A stretch of DNA of 64,000 nt, from contig JAIYBT010000021.1 of the NCBI GenBank assembly GCA_027488395.1, forward strand, positions 1-64,000, in the 5' to 3' direction. The position numbers and the translations under genes were made by a program. This stretch comes from Methylophilaceae bacterium. GTDB lineage: Bacteria > Pseudomonadota > Gammaproteobacteria > Burkholderiales > Methylophilaceae. The notes under the pieces are model-generated. The model saw only the letters and a program-made list of their open reading frames with translations. It was not told where the DNA came from and searched no databases. Numbering within the stretch: position 1 is the first letter of the stretch; each line of letters begins with the position of its first letter. Shown piece by piece: positions 1 through 8,250 of this stretch.

Positions 1-3000
1 AAGCCGCCGCACACGCGGCTTAGAAATATTGCAAAGAATTCATGATTTTTCATTTATAGTAAGCCGCCGCACACGCGGCTTAGAAAATTGTCATATCACC
101 AATGCCAGTACGTTTCTCGTAAGCCGCCGCACACGCGGCTTAGAAAGTACTGAACGGGAGTTAAGTAACTATTGCAGAGTAAGCCGCCGCACACGCGGCT
201 TAGAAATAAGAAGTTAGGCCGTGTGGTTTGACCTGACAGTAAGCCGCCGCACACGCGGCTTAGAAAAAAATGATTAGCGTTAGGGCAACACCAGCTAGGT
301 AAGCCGCCGCACACGCGGCTTAGAAATTGTAAAGTTAATCTTTAAATGATTTGTAAAGGTAAGCCGCCGCACACGCGGCTTAGAAAAAGAGAAGCTACAA
401 AAATACGAAGCAGGAAAGGTAAGCCGCCGCACACGCGGCTTAGAAATCTTTAACAAATGGCCCATAAGACTGCGTTGGGTAAGCCGCCGCACACGCGGCT
501 TAGAAAAGCAAGGATGTATAGCCGTGATGTGTTAGATGGTAAGCCGCCGCACACGCGGCTTAGAAATATGACCTCATTGCTGACATAGTGCAGGAGCCGT
601 AAGCCGCCGCACACGCGGCTTAGAAAGTTCGTTGTGGTTGATGGAGGCGTGATACAAAGTAAGCCGCCGCACACGCGGCTTAGAAAAGAATAAGCGCTAA
701 TGCCAGCGCCAGAGTAAAGTAAGCCGCCGCACACGCGGCTTAGAAATTCAAAGCGTCTGATCAATTCGTAAAGTGGCCGTAAGCCGCCGCACACGCGGCT
801 TAGAAAATGAAAAACATACAGCGCATCTAGTTTGGGAATGTAAGCCGCCGCACACGCGGCTTAGAAATTTTCAATCGCTGAGGATTGATCAAAATGGCAG
901 TAAGCCGCCGCACACGCAGCTTAGAAATTTGCCGCACCAATCAAAACAGCGTCTTTCTTGTAAGCCGCCGCACACGCGGCTTAGAAATTCTTCAACGTAT
1001 AACTCTTTCGCCATGCTAAGTAAGCCGCCGCACACGCGGCTTAGAAATGAGTCTTTCCAGGGCTATGTCGTATAAACCAGTAAGCCGCCGCACACGCGGC
1101 TTAGAAAAACAATAAAGTATCGTTAATTGGCTTCACTTCGTAAGCCGCCGCACACGCGGCTTAGAAATAAAATATCGTTAATACCGTGGTCGGTAGCAAG
1201 TAAGCCGCCGCACACGCGGCTTAGAAATGTGGGCTTAGATAGTGCTTTTAGGTCAATTGGTAAGCCGCCGCACACGCGGCTTAGAAAATCTATCCTCTCT
1301 CCAAGTATGGTCTTGTATCGTAAGCCGCCGCACACGCGGCTTAGAAATTTATAAACATTGCGGCCAAACTCTAAAAATCGTAAGCCGCCGCACACGCGGC
1401 TTAGAAAGTAATTCACGGCCCAATCTGCCGCATCGACTTGTAAGCCGCCGCACACGCGGCTTAGAAAAATAGTTTGATTTGCGTCATTTACTAAATTGTG
1501 TAAGCCGCCGCACACGCGGCTTAGAAACAGTCCAGCAAGTCATCAAACGGCAGATTGTGGTAAGCCGCCGCACACGCGGCTTAGAAAGAAGATGCGCAAC
1601 GCAAACTAGATGAAAAAGGGTAAGCCGCCGCACACGCGGCTTAGAAATATGTAAGCACAGTATCAACGGCGATTGATAAGTAAGCCGCCGCACACGCGGC
1701 TTAGAAAGTAGGCAGCTGGTCGAGCTCGGGCAAGAACTTGTAAGTCGCCGCACACGTGGCTTAGAAATTGGTCATCATTGAATGCTTTAGCAGCTTTAAG
1801 TAAGCCGCCGCACACGCGGCTTAGAAAAAAAAACAAATCCAGTAAATTTAAACCAATAGGTAAGCCGCCGCACACGCGGCTTAGAAAAAGTAAACCGCTT
1901 TCGTGCCCAACTTGTGCAAGTAAGCCGCCGCACACGCGGCTTAGAAAAGGTGAGGAAAGCAGCTGGGCAATGCTGGACGGTAAGCCGCCGCACACGCGGC
2001 TTAGAAATTAACCGCCCTGCAAATAAACTGCCCACGAAAGTAAGCCGCCGCACACGCGGCTTAGAAATTGCACAATTAACGTAGCTGAATTGGTGAATGG
2101 TAAGCCGCCGCACACGCGGCTTAGAAATCTTTTTGCTCGCAATAGAAGTATTCAGCCACGTAAGCCGCCGCACACGCGGCTTAGAAACTAACCCTACCCC
2201 TAGAATCCATCGTAGACGGGTAAGCCGCCGCACACGCGGCTTAGAAAATCATCATTGCAACTGGACCGTCGATTTTGTTGTAAGCCGCCGCACACGCGGC
2301 TTAGAAATTTCTTTTTCAGCTTAACCCCATGCTTAAATTGTAAGCCGCCGCACACGCGGCTTAGAAACTGTGAAGCCCACATGCAAGCCGAGGTGACAAA
2401 GTAAGCCGCCGCACACGCGGCTTAGAAATTTATATTTTCACCAAGCAATTCTCAAGATGCGTAAGCCGCCGCACACGCGGCTTAGAAATTAGTTGAAAAT
2501 CATCTCTACAATCAGTATCAGTAAGCCGCCGCACACGCGGCTTAGAAAAAAAGTACGCATAGGCGGATTAATCACAAAGCGTAAGCCGCCGCACACGCGG
2601 CTTAGAAATACAAGCGATCCGTTGCCGTAAGCCACGCTTAGTAAGCCGCCGCACACGCGGCTTAGAAATGTTTACAATTGGTCAGACCTATCAGCTAAGC
2701 GTAAGCCGCCGCACACGCGGCTTAGAAATGAAAGAAAAAACGCGAGCCGCAACAATGGGCGTAAGCCGCCGCACACGCGGCTTAGAAAGTATTCATCACA
2801 AACGATACAAGTGCATCAAAGTAAGCCGCCGCACACGCGGCTTAGAAATTGATACAGCTTGCACATGAGAATAATTTAAAATAAGCCGCCGCACACGCGG
2901 CTTAGAAAATAAGGTGTCTGAATCTGTGCGTGATGCTTCTGTAAGCCGCCGCACACGCGGCTTAGAAAAGTAAGAACTGGCGCGCCATGTCTGCCCAAGT

Positions 3001-3507
3001 GTAAGCCGCCGCACACGCGGCTTAGAAATTAGCCGCAATAATCGCATCACGCTTGGCAACGTAAGCCGCCGCACACGCGGCTTAGAAAATTATATCGGCC
3101 CGGCTGAGGTTTCGCCCGTCGTAAGCCGCCGCACACGCGGCTTAGAAACTAGTCGCACGACTGGCAAAGCTAACAGCCAGGTAAGCCGCCGCACACGTGG
3201 CTTAGAAATAAACGTGGCCGTGATTTAGAGCAGCCGCTACGTAAGCCGCCGCACACGCGGCTTAGAAATTCCTTCGGGTCGCATGGCTGGTTTTTTTTGA
3301 GTAAGCCGCCGCACACGCGGCTTAGAAAATACAAGAAATTGGCCGCTGGTTTGGCGTACCGTAAGCCGCAGCACACGCGGCTTAGAAATGTCTGGGGCGC
3401 TGAATCCGAAAGCATAGGAAGTAAGCCGCCGCACACGCGGCTTAGAAATTTGGCGGTGGTGGCTAAGCCTTTGGCTAAGAGTAAGCCGCCGCAAACATTT
3501 ATAGAAA
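1..3507 (+). CRISPR. Type I-F-like CRISPR array, 59 repeats and 58 spacers
   Basis: A 28-nt repeat recurs every 60 nt. It starts GTAAGCCGCC and ends GCGGCTTAGAAA, with a perfect 7-bp inverted repeat (AAGCCGC / GCGGCTT) around a 7-nt loop. Spacers are 32 nt, except two of 33 nt (807-839 and 2368-2400). The repeat length, 32-nt spacers, palindrome position and CTTAGAAA tail match type I-F arrays (known family). The window opens 2 nt inside the first repeat, so the array may extend further left. Almost all repeats are identical; single changes occur in the units near 901, 2881, 3181 and 3361, and two changes near 1741. The last repeat (3481-3507) keeps only its first 13 nt and final TAGAAA, which marks the leader-distal end. 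Transcription is therefore inferred to run left to right, with leader and cas genes outside the window. All overlapping ORFs here are repeat artefacts. Confidence 0.98.
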
Positions 3508-3593
3508 TAAATTGTTCTGTGATTTGTTCATAGGCTTGTGTAATTCTACTTAAGTACTTAAAGAGCTAACTGTTGCAAAACCAATACTATCTT

Positions 3594-4664
3594 TTAACTT
3601 AATCTATTCGCCTTTTTTGAGCTTTTCTTAAAGCTAGTTGTATTTTTCTTTTTAACAGTTTTCGTTGATTTTACAGCTAAAGGTACAAATCGATCTGATG
3701 AGCTTTGACTGCGAGTGCCATAGTAACTTTTTGTATCGTCTGCTTGATGCCCTAGTACCTTAGATACGAAATCAGGATTAGTCTCACTGAGTGGTGAGGC
3801 CTTGCAATCTGCAGCCATGGCATGACGTGCTGTATACGCTGTAATACTCTCTTTTCTTTTTGGCCAAATGCGTTTGCCAACGCTTCGCATATGGGTACTA
3901 ACAGAATTTGGCTTCTCGACTGTAATTATTGGATTTCCATTATCTTTGATTAGGTAAGTTTTTAGCTTTTCAGTAATCTCATTATTGGCCAACTTTAAAT
4001 TACGTATTTCTTGTCCTGAGTGCTTAGTCACTTTTGCACCGTTAATGACAGCAGATAATTCTCCATTCTCAAGTATGAGCTTAACCCCATTTTTAAGCTC
4101 TGCTGGCCGACACCCAGTTGCTAAGATGACTAACATCGGAATGTGATATTGACCTGAAGAGTTATTCGCCATTTGTTCTCGCCAATCCTCTGGCAAGCCT
4201 CTAAGCGAGATTTTTTTGCTTTTTCGTTTAGATTCAGGAATCCATCCTTCCTTGTATTCTGCAGGGAGCATTTTCGCTAATGTTATATAGCCGTCAAATG
4301 ATGGTTGCATGACCACATTTTTTACTAAATCATGTTGATTGTTACGCTGCGCTTTATCAAGTTTTTGTAATATTTCTGATAACTTTTTTAGTGCCTCATG
4401 TCGAATTGCCCTGGCATACTTCCGCAATGTTGAATATTTGGACACTGAGCGTACTTTAGCGATGATGGATTCAGCGTCATATGGATGAAGGATGTTTTTA
4501 TCTTTGCCTACACCATAGAGCCTTTTAGCAATCTTTAAATAATCAGCTTCAGTGTTCGGTGTAAGTTTAGTATCTACAGTTGCTGAATCTTCATGTGGTG
4601 GTTTTAATGCATCCCTAGCTGCTTTTATTTTTGCGTGTAGTTCACGCCTGTCTGTATCTGTCAT
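3594..4664 (-). CDS. Tyrosine recombinase / phage-type integrase
   Basis: This 356-aa protein looks like a site-specific tyrosine recombinase that cuts and rejoins DNA through a 3'-phosphotyrosine. The catalytic signature is visible in the C-terminal half: box I Arg186 (ATGCRPAEL), box II Arg280 (TARHAMAA), His306 (LGHQ) and the nucleophile, best aligned as Tyr315 (TKSYYG). The usual first His of box II (HxLR) is replaced by Tyr277, a tolerated but uncommon change. The N-terminal 150 residues are basic and helical, as expected for an arm/core-binding domain. The C-terminal tail is Lys/Ser rich. It lies 87 nt beyond the CRISPR end and is followed upstream by a hairpin-rich gap and a KfrA-like gene. 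The family assignment is firm; its target site is not known. Confidence 0.88.
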   Translation of the reverse strand: MTDTDRRELHAKIKAARDALKPPHEDSATVDTKLTPNTEADYLKIAKRLYGVGKDKNILHPYDAESIIAKVRSVSKYSTLRKYARAIRHEALKKLSEILQKLDKAQRNNQHDLVKNVVMQPSFDGYITLAKMLPAEYKEGWIPESKRKSKKISLRGLPEDWREQMANNSSGQYHIPMLVILATGCRPAELKNGVKLILENGELSAVINGAKVTKHSGQEIRNLKLANNEITEKLKTYLIKDNGNPIITVEKPNSVSTHMRSVGKRIWPKRKESITAYTARHAMAADCKASPLSETNPDFVSKVLGHQADDTKSYYGTRSQSSSDRFVPLAVKSTKTVKKKNTTSFKKSSKKANRLS

Positions 4665-4769
4665 TGTGAACTCTTCCGTCCACTAACGCGGACTCCAGCG
4701 CTGGCATATTTAACTACTAGCCACCAGCTCGGCCGTGGTACGTTCCGATATTCCGTCCTGTCTGTCACA

Positions 4770-4784
4770 TGCGACCAGGTCGCA
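4770..4784. repeat. 15-nt palindrome with GCGAC/GTCGC arms
   Basis: TGCGACCAGGTCGCA is a perfect 7-bp dyad around a central A. Its inner GCGAC/GTCGC arms recur in the hairpin at 4949-4980, which suggests that the same protein could bind both sites. Confidence 0.75.
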
Positions 4785-4879
4785 CATGCCAAACAGTCCT
4801 ACACATCTACACCAGCCAAAAGTCAGCTGTTATCTTTTCGCTCCCGCTCAAAAATAACACCTAACTTATGACTGCCACC

Positions 4880-4907
4880 CCGTTATCTGCATGCACACAG
4901 ATAACGG
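4880..4907. repeat. 10-bp perfect inverted repeat, 8-nt loop
   Basis: CCGTTATCTG at 4880-4889 is matched by CAGATAACGG at 4898-4907. No T-tract follows on either strand, so it is not a standard terminator. It is a candidate protein-binding site or cruciform. Confidence 0.8.
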
Positions 4908-4948
4908 TCATGTTGTTTTGGTTTGCCTGTTTGCTCGCTAAATTAGTC

Positions 4949-4980
4949 GATTCAACGCGACATCCCTGTCGCATTGAATC
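4949..4980. repeat. 14-bp inverted repeat with TCCC loop, flanked by TTAGTC direct repeats
   Basis: The left arm starts GATTCAAC and the right arm ends ATTGAATC. Thirteen of 14 pairs are perfect, and the remaining one becomes a G-U pair in a minus-strand transcript. TTAGTC occurs directly on both sides (4943-4948 and 4981-4986). The hairpin lies just downstream of the KfrA-like gene but lacks a U-tract, so a role as RNA processing or stability element, or as DNA site, is as likely as termination. Confidence 0.8.
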
Positions 4981-5019
4981 TTAGTCAAATGTCATCCAAG
5001 CGATCAAATCTCCGCTAAT

Positions 5020-5457
5020 CTACTTGCCGTCTAAAATGGCTAGGCTAGCTTTCAGCGCATCAACTTCAGCTCGCAATGCTAAATTTCCTGCACTCAGCTT
5101 CTCTATCTCATCAGCCTGAGCCTCGCACAAAATATCTGCTTGGATTTTCTCAGCGTATGCTTCCTCTAGTTGATTATTCAATACAATGATTTTGAATTGA
5201 TACTCTTTGTAATAGTGATCAACCTTTTTTTGAAATAGATTTTTTATGGGCAGTTTTATTTCTCTAGCAATTTCGTCTTCGGTGAGCTCTACGACAAGCA
5301 GCGTTTTATTCCATTGACGTAAATGCTCTGTAATTGTCGTGTAACTACCAAACCCAAGCTGTTGCCGAATCACGGCAACGGTAGGTTTTTGGCCTTCTGC
5401 CACTAATTTGTCGCAGATGGTTTTGATATTTTCATAATTAACTTTTGACTCTTTCAT
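5020..5457 (-). CDS. KfrA-like DNA-binding protein, short form
   Basis: A 145-aa protein whose first 60 residues resemble the KfrA N-terminal DNA-binding domain (CDKLVAEGQKPTVAVIRQ followed by LGFGSYTTITEHLRQW). The C-terminal half (about 85-140) is a heptad-like coiled coil. In the known family, KfrA is a plasmid protein with a long coiled coil that binds its own operator and helps segregation; this copy is much shorter than the usual 300 or more residues. AAGGA precedes the ATG at good spacing, and a perfect inverted repeat overlaps the candidate promoter, consistent with autoregulation. It may be a regulator or accessory factor for the neighbouring recombinase; that link is inferred from position only. 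Confidence 0.75.
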   Translation of the reverse strand: MKESKVNYENIKTICDKLVAEGQKPTVAVIRQQLGFGSYTTITEHLRQWNKTLLVVELTEDEIAREIKLPIKNLFQKKVDHYYKEYQFKIIVLNNQLEEAYAEKIQADILCEAQADEIEKLSAGNLALRAEVDALKASLAILDGK

Positions 5458-5470
5458 TAAGCTTCCTTAT

Positions 5471-5501
5471 CTGTAATGTAAATATTTTTGTTACATTACA
5501 G
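5471..5501 (-). promoter_or_regulatory. Operator of the KfrA-like gene: 11-bp perfect inverted repeat
   Basis: CTGTAATGTAA (5471-5481) and TTACATTACAG (5491-5501) are exact reverse complements around a 9-nt AT-rich centre, immediately upstream of the KfrA-like start. KfrA proteins are known to repress themselves through such sites, so autoregulation is the likely role. A related half-site, GTAACAT, lies at 5511-5517. Confidence 0.75.
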
Positions 5502-5524
5502 GTGATTTACGTAACATTTTTCAA
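5495..5524 (-). promoter_or_regulatory. Candidate promoter of the KfrA-like gene
   Basis: On the minus strand TTGAAA (5519-5524) and TGTAAT (5495-5500) are separated by 18 bp. The -10 box lies inside the operator, so a bound repressor would block polymerase. Confidence 0.5.
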
Positions 5525-5538
5525 AAAGTTTAATTTTT

Positions 5539-6210
5539 TTATTCAATCCTTAATAGCGCACTCAAAGCCACCTTAGGGTTTGGATAATTATTCTTGATGT
5601 AATCAAGGCAATCATCCCAAGTCACAACGGTCTCTTCACCCAGTATTTGTCGCAGTTCTTCGACGTTTTGAATGTGGCCAGCCTCTAGTTGTTTAAACAT
5701 GTCTTTAGGTAGCGACAACATGTTCTCAGCACCTAGACTGCCACCACGCCATTTCACCTTGGGCAACACCTCCGGTCCGATGGGTTTAGCAACTGGAGAG
5801 TGAATGCCGATACGTTTTCTTATCACAACGACAATTTGATGCGGGTCGTATAAAAAAAATACCTGGTTATCTACTACGCGTTTTAAATTGAATGATCGGC
5901 TACCCTCACGCCATACACCGGCGAGTTCAGCACCATTTACAAATAATCGTTCTACTGCGTATTGAAGATCATCCAGTACCACACCAACCACCCAATAATG
6001 CACTTGATCACTCTTGAGCATGCCGTTATGCATGCCTAACGCGCTATATATCGCTTCAGACTTCTCTGCAGGAATGGGTCTACGCCCACCCATCGCATCT
6101 GTTAAATTAGTGGTATGAATATCTGCTTCTTTTGCGATCTCCTGAACTGTTTTATGCCTTAACCTAAAGATACATTTGATTAGATCCGATAAATCATTGT
6201 TATTAAACAA
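5539..6210 (-). CDS. HTH-containing protein of unknown function
   Basis: I do not recognise the family. The 223-aa product starts with a probable helix-turn-helix at about residues 8-50 (TVQEIAKEADIHTTNLTDAM), as in phage-type repressors, followed by a mixed alpha/beta region of about 150 residues without an obvious enzymatic motif. The start is a TTG (6208-6210): AGGAGG lies 5 nt upstream and no in-frame ATG fits better. It is transcribed away from the small gene at 6302, and the 91-bp gap between them holds a good promoter for the rightward pair. A natural guess is a repressor that controls the recombinase operon, but nothing in the sequence proves it. Confidence 0.7.
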   Translation of the reverse strand: MFNNNDLSDLIKCIFRLRHKTVQEIAKEADIHTTNLTDAMGGRRPIPAEKSEAIYSALGMHNGMLKSDQVHYWVVGVVLDDLQYAVERLFVNGAELAGVWREGSRSFNLKRVVDNQVFFLYDPHQIVVVIRKRIGIHSPVAKPIGPEVLPKVKWRGGSLGAENMLSLPKDMFKQLEAGHIQNVEELRQILGEETVVTWDDCLDYIKNNYPNPKVALSALLRIE

Positions 6211-6229
6211 ATCTACCTCCTAAATAAAC

Positions 6230-6258
6230 TTGATTTGAAACATTGTGATAAATATAAT
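6230..6258 (+). promoter_or_regulatory. Sigma-70-type promoter for the small gene and serine recombinase
   Basis: TTGATT (6230-6235) and a perfect TATAAT (6253-6258) are spaced by 17 bp, placing the start of transcription near 6265, about 37 nt before the ATG at 6302. Confidence 0.7.
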
Positions 6259-6301
6259 AACCCATATAAACTCAATGTCAAATCCACACAAAGGAATAAA
6301 A

Positions 6302-6511
6302 ATGCGCATTGGAAAACCGAAAGATGTATCAACCATCTATGATCAAGATACTGATGAAAGCTTCATCACCTCATTCATTGACGACCTAAAGTTACAGATT
6401 ACGATTCAATTAAAAGCGCGTAATGTAAAAGCGGAATCACGCGTATTAGAAAAAATATTAAAAGAGTCTCTGGATGAGCTACCACCGACGACCTTATTTC
6501 ATGTCAGTTAG
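6302..6511 (+). CDS. Small protein of unknown function next to the recombinase
   Basis: A 69-aa acidic/basic mixed protein without recognised family. The ATG at 6302 is chosen over the longer frame beginning at 6245 because AAGGA sits 6 nt upstream and the sigma-70 promoter reaches about 6258. Helical segments around ITSFIDDLKLQITIQLK and SRVLEKILKESL are visible. It is the first gene of an apparent two-gene unit with the serine recombinase, so a recombination directionality factor or regulator is possible, but this is only an inference from position. Confidence 0.6.
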   Translation: MRIGKPKDVSTIYDQDTDESFITSFIDDLKLQITIQLKARNVKAESRVLEKILKESLDELPPTTLFHVS

Positions 6512-6520
6512 TTAAATTAA

Positions 6521-6556
6521 AAAGTAGCCTAAGTTAAAAAAGTAGCCCAAGTTAAA
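6521..6556 (+). repeat. Two tandem 18-bp direct repeats before the recombinase gene
   Basis: AAAGTAGCC-T-AAGTTAAA (6521-6538) is followed at once by the same 18 nt with C in place of the T (6539-6556). AGTTAAAT occurs at 6509-6516 and again at the second copy's end. The repeats lie in the 86-bp gap before the serine recombinase and may be a regulator or recombinase site. Confidence 0.8.
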
Positions 6557-6597
6557 TCAAAGAACATTACAAAGCAGCAGAAAAACAGGAGAAGCCA

Positions 6598-8250
6598 ATG
6601 CGAATTGCGACATATGTACGGGTATCAACGGTACGTCAGGCGGAGAACGATTTATCGATCCCTGACCAAACGCGGCAATTACGTGAATGGGCTAAAGCCA
6701 ATGGTCACATGATCGTGGAAGAATTTGTAGAACCTGGTGCTTCTGCTACAGATGATAAGCGACCAGAGTTTCAACGCATGATTGAAGCTGCACTGGTGAA
6801 ACCAGCGCAATTTGATTTGATTGTGATTCACTCATTCTCCCGCTTCTTTAGAGATGCTGTGCAATTTGGCTTGTATGAGCGCAAGTTAGCTAAAAACAAA
6901 GTACGGGTAATTTCAATTACCCAACAAACCAGTGACGATACTGCAGGTGAGATGATGCGGCGCATTATCAATACCTTTGATGAATACAGCTCAAAAGAAA
7001 ACTCCAAGCACACCAGTCGTGCTATGCGTGAAAACGCACGCCAAGGCTTCTTTAACGGCTCTAAACCGCCTTATGGCTATGATTCAGTCACCACAGATGT
7101 ACAAGGCAGCCGTGGACGTAAAAAGAAGAAGCTAGCGATTAATCCTGACGAGTCAGTCATTGTTAGCAAAATCTACGATATGTACACCTATGGCAACGAC
7201 GGCAGAGACTATGGTTGCAAGGAAATTGCGATGCATTTGAATAAAACTGGCTATCGCATGCGAGGCCAGCCTTTCACGATGCAGAAAGTCCACACCATCC
7301 TCTCTGACACGCTTTATAACGGTGATTATTATTTCAATGTGATCAAATCAAAAACGGGCGAAACTCGGCCTGCAGATGAATGGGTGAAGACAAGCATCCC
7401 TGCAATCATTGATGCGCACCAATTTGAGTTGGTGAAAGCGAAAAGAGAGGCGCGAACACCTTCAACCTCACCTATCCAAAGAGTCTTATCAAAAACTCTA
7501 CTCACTGGTTTGATTAAATGTGGGGAGTGCGGTGGCTTTATGACACAAGCGACTGGAAAGTACGGGCTGTATAAATATTACAAATGCACTAGTCGATGCA
7601 GTAAAGGCAATGTTGCATGTAGCAGCAAATCACTGCCAATGGATAAAGTCGATAAATTGGTGATGGAAGCGTTAACGCAAAAGGTATTCACACCTGCGAA
7701 ATTACAAGAGATTTTGACTGAATATCGACAAAACCTTTTAGCACAAGACGCTACTATCAGTGAAAAAGTAACATTGATCAATCGACAAATTCAACAGGTT
7801 GAAGAACGACAAAAACGTTTGCTTGATGCCATTGAGCTTGGTGCATTAGAACTAGATGAAATGACACTGGAGCGATCGCAAGATTTGAAACGTTCAAAGG
7901 AAGCGTTACTGATCGAGAAGCATAAACTTCAAAAGTCTGATAACGATGCCTTTCCAGAATTACGTGCTAGTAAGCTCGAAAAGCTTAGCAAGCTTATTTC
8001 AAGCAAGCTATTAAGTACCAATCCAGATACTGCAAAAGGCTACCTAAAATTATTGGTTGATCAAGTGACTGTGAAAGAAAATGTGATTGAAATGAAGGGG
8101 CCAATTATCGGTTTAGTGCGGGCTATAAAAGCAAAAGACGAAAAAAATGGGTACTTGAATCAAGTACCCACTTCCCTCATGGTTTGGCGCGCCCGGCGGG
8201 AGTCGAACCCACGACCCTTGGCTTCGGAAACCAATACTCTATCCAGCTGA
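6598..8250 (+). CDS. Large serine recombinase (resolvase/invertase superfamily)
   Basis: This 550-aa protein is a large serine recombinase, an integrase-type enzyme that uses a 5'-phosphoserine link. The resolvase domain covers about 1-150, with nucleophile Ser10 (YVRVST) and the conserved SRFFRD segment. The Recombinase domain follows (KPPYGYD), then a zinc ribbon near 305-345 (CGECGG, later CTSRC and AC), then a coiled coil (about 375-460). AGGAGA lies 7 nt before the ATG. The last 25 or so codons run through a terminator hairpin and into the antisense strand of tRNA-Arg; the tail ESNPRPLASETNTLS is the familiar translation of a tRNA read backwards. The functional C-terminus probably lies before this. 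The arrangement suggests the element inserted at the tRNA. Confidence 0.92.
   Translation: MRIATYVRVSTVRQAENDLSIPDQTRQLREWAKANGHMIVEEFVEPGASATDDKRPEFQRMIEAALVKPAQFDLIVIHSFSRFFRDAVQFGLYERKLAKNKVRVISITQQTSDDTAGEMMRRIINTFDEYSSKENSKHTSRAMRENARQGFFNGSKPPYGYDSVTTDVQGSRGRKKKKLAINPDESVIVSKIYDMYTYGNDGRDYGCKEIAMHLNKTGYRMRGQPFTMQKVHTILSDTLYNGDYYFNVIKSKTGETRPADEWVKTSIPAIIDAHQFELVKAKREARTPSTSPIQRVLSKTLLTGLIKCGECGGFMTQATGKYGLYKYYKCTSRCSKGNVACSSKSLPMDKVDKLVMEALTQKVFTPAKLQEILTEYRQNLLAQDATISEKVTLINRQIQQVEERQKRLLDAIELGALELDEMTLERSQDLKRSKEALLIEKHKLQKSDNDAFPELRASKLEKLSKLISSKLLSTNPDTAKGYLKLLVDQVTVKENVIEMKGPIIGLVRAIKAKDEKNGYLNQVPTSLMVWRARRESNPRPLASETNTLSS
8141..8169 (-). terminator. Rho-independent terminator of tRNA-Arg, inside the recombinase ORF
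   Basis: GGGTACTTGA (8149-8158) pairs perfectly with TCAAGTACCC (8160-8169). Read on the minus strand it is followed by ATTTTTTT, giving a strong intrinsic terminator 15 nt past the tRNA 3' end. Confidence 0.88.

Larger units (their letters stand above)
4665..5019. other. 355-bp gene-free, inverted-repeat-rich region
   Basis: No convincing ORF is seen between the tyrosine recombinase and the KfrA-like gene. The stretch instead carries a run of dyads: GTCC/GGAC at 4678-4693, the 10-nt palindrome CCAGCGCTGG at 4695-4704, CCAC/GTGG near 4721-4738, and the three stronger inverted repeats listed separately (4770-4784, 4880-4907, 4949-4980). It sits directly upstream of the recombinase start, so it may hold its promoter, a recombination site, or a replication or segregation site. 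That role is inference; the dyads are read directly. Confidence 0.7.

Noticed and set aside
29-3533. Many 60-145 codon ORFs on both strands with MCGGL, SKPRVRRLT or VSRRTRGLE repeats
   Set aside because: They are translations of the CRISPR repeat in different frames; the 60-bp period is a multiple of 3, which keeps them open.
4880-4980. Inverted repeats read as intrinsic terminators
   Set aside because: No T-tract follows on either strand, unlike the clear terminators elsewhere in the window.
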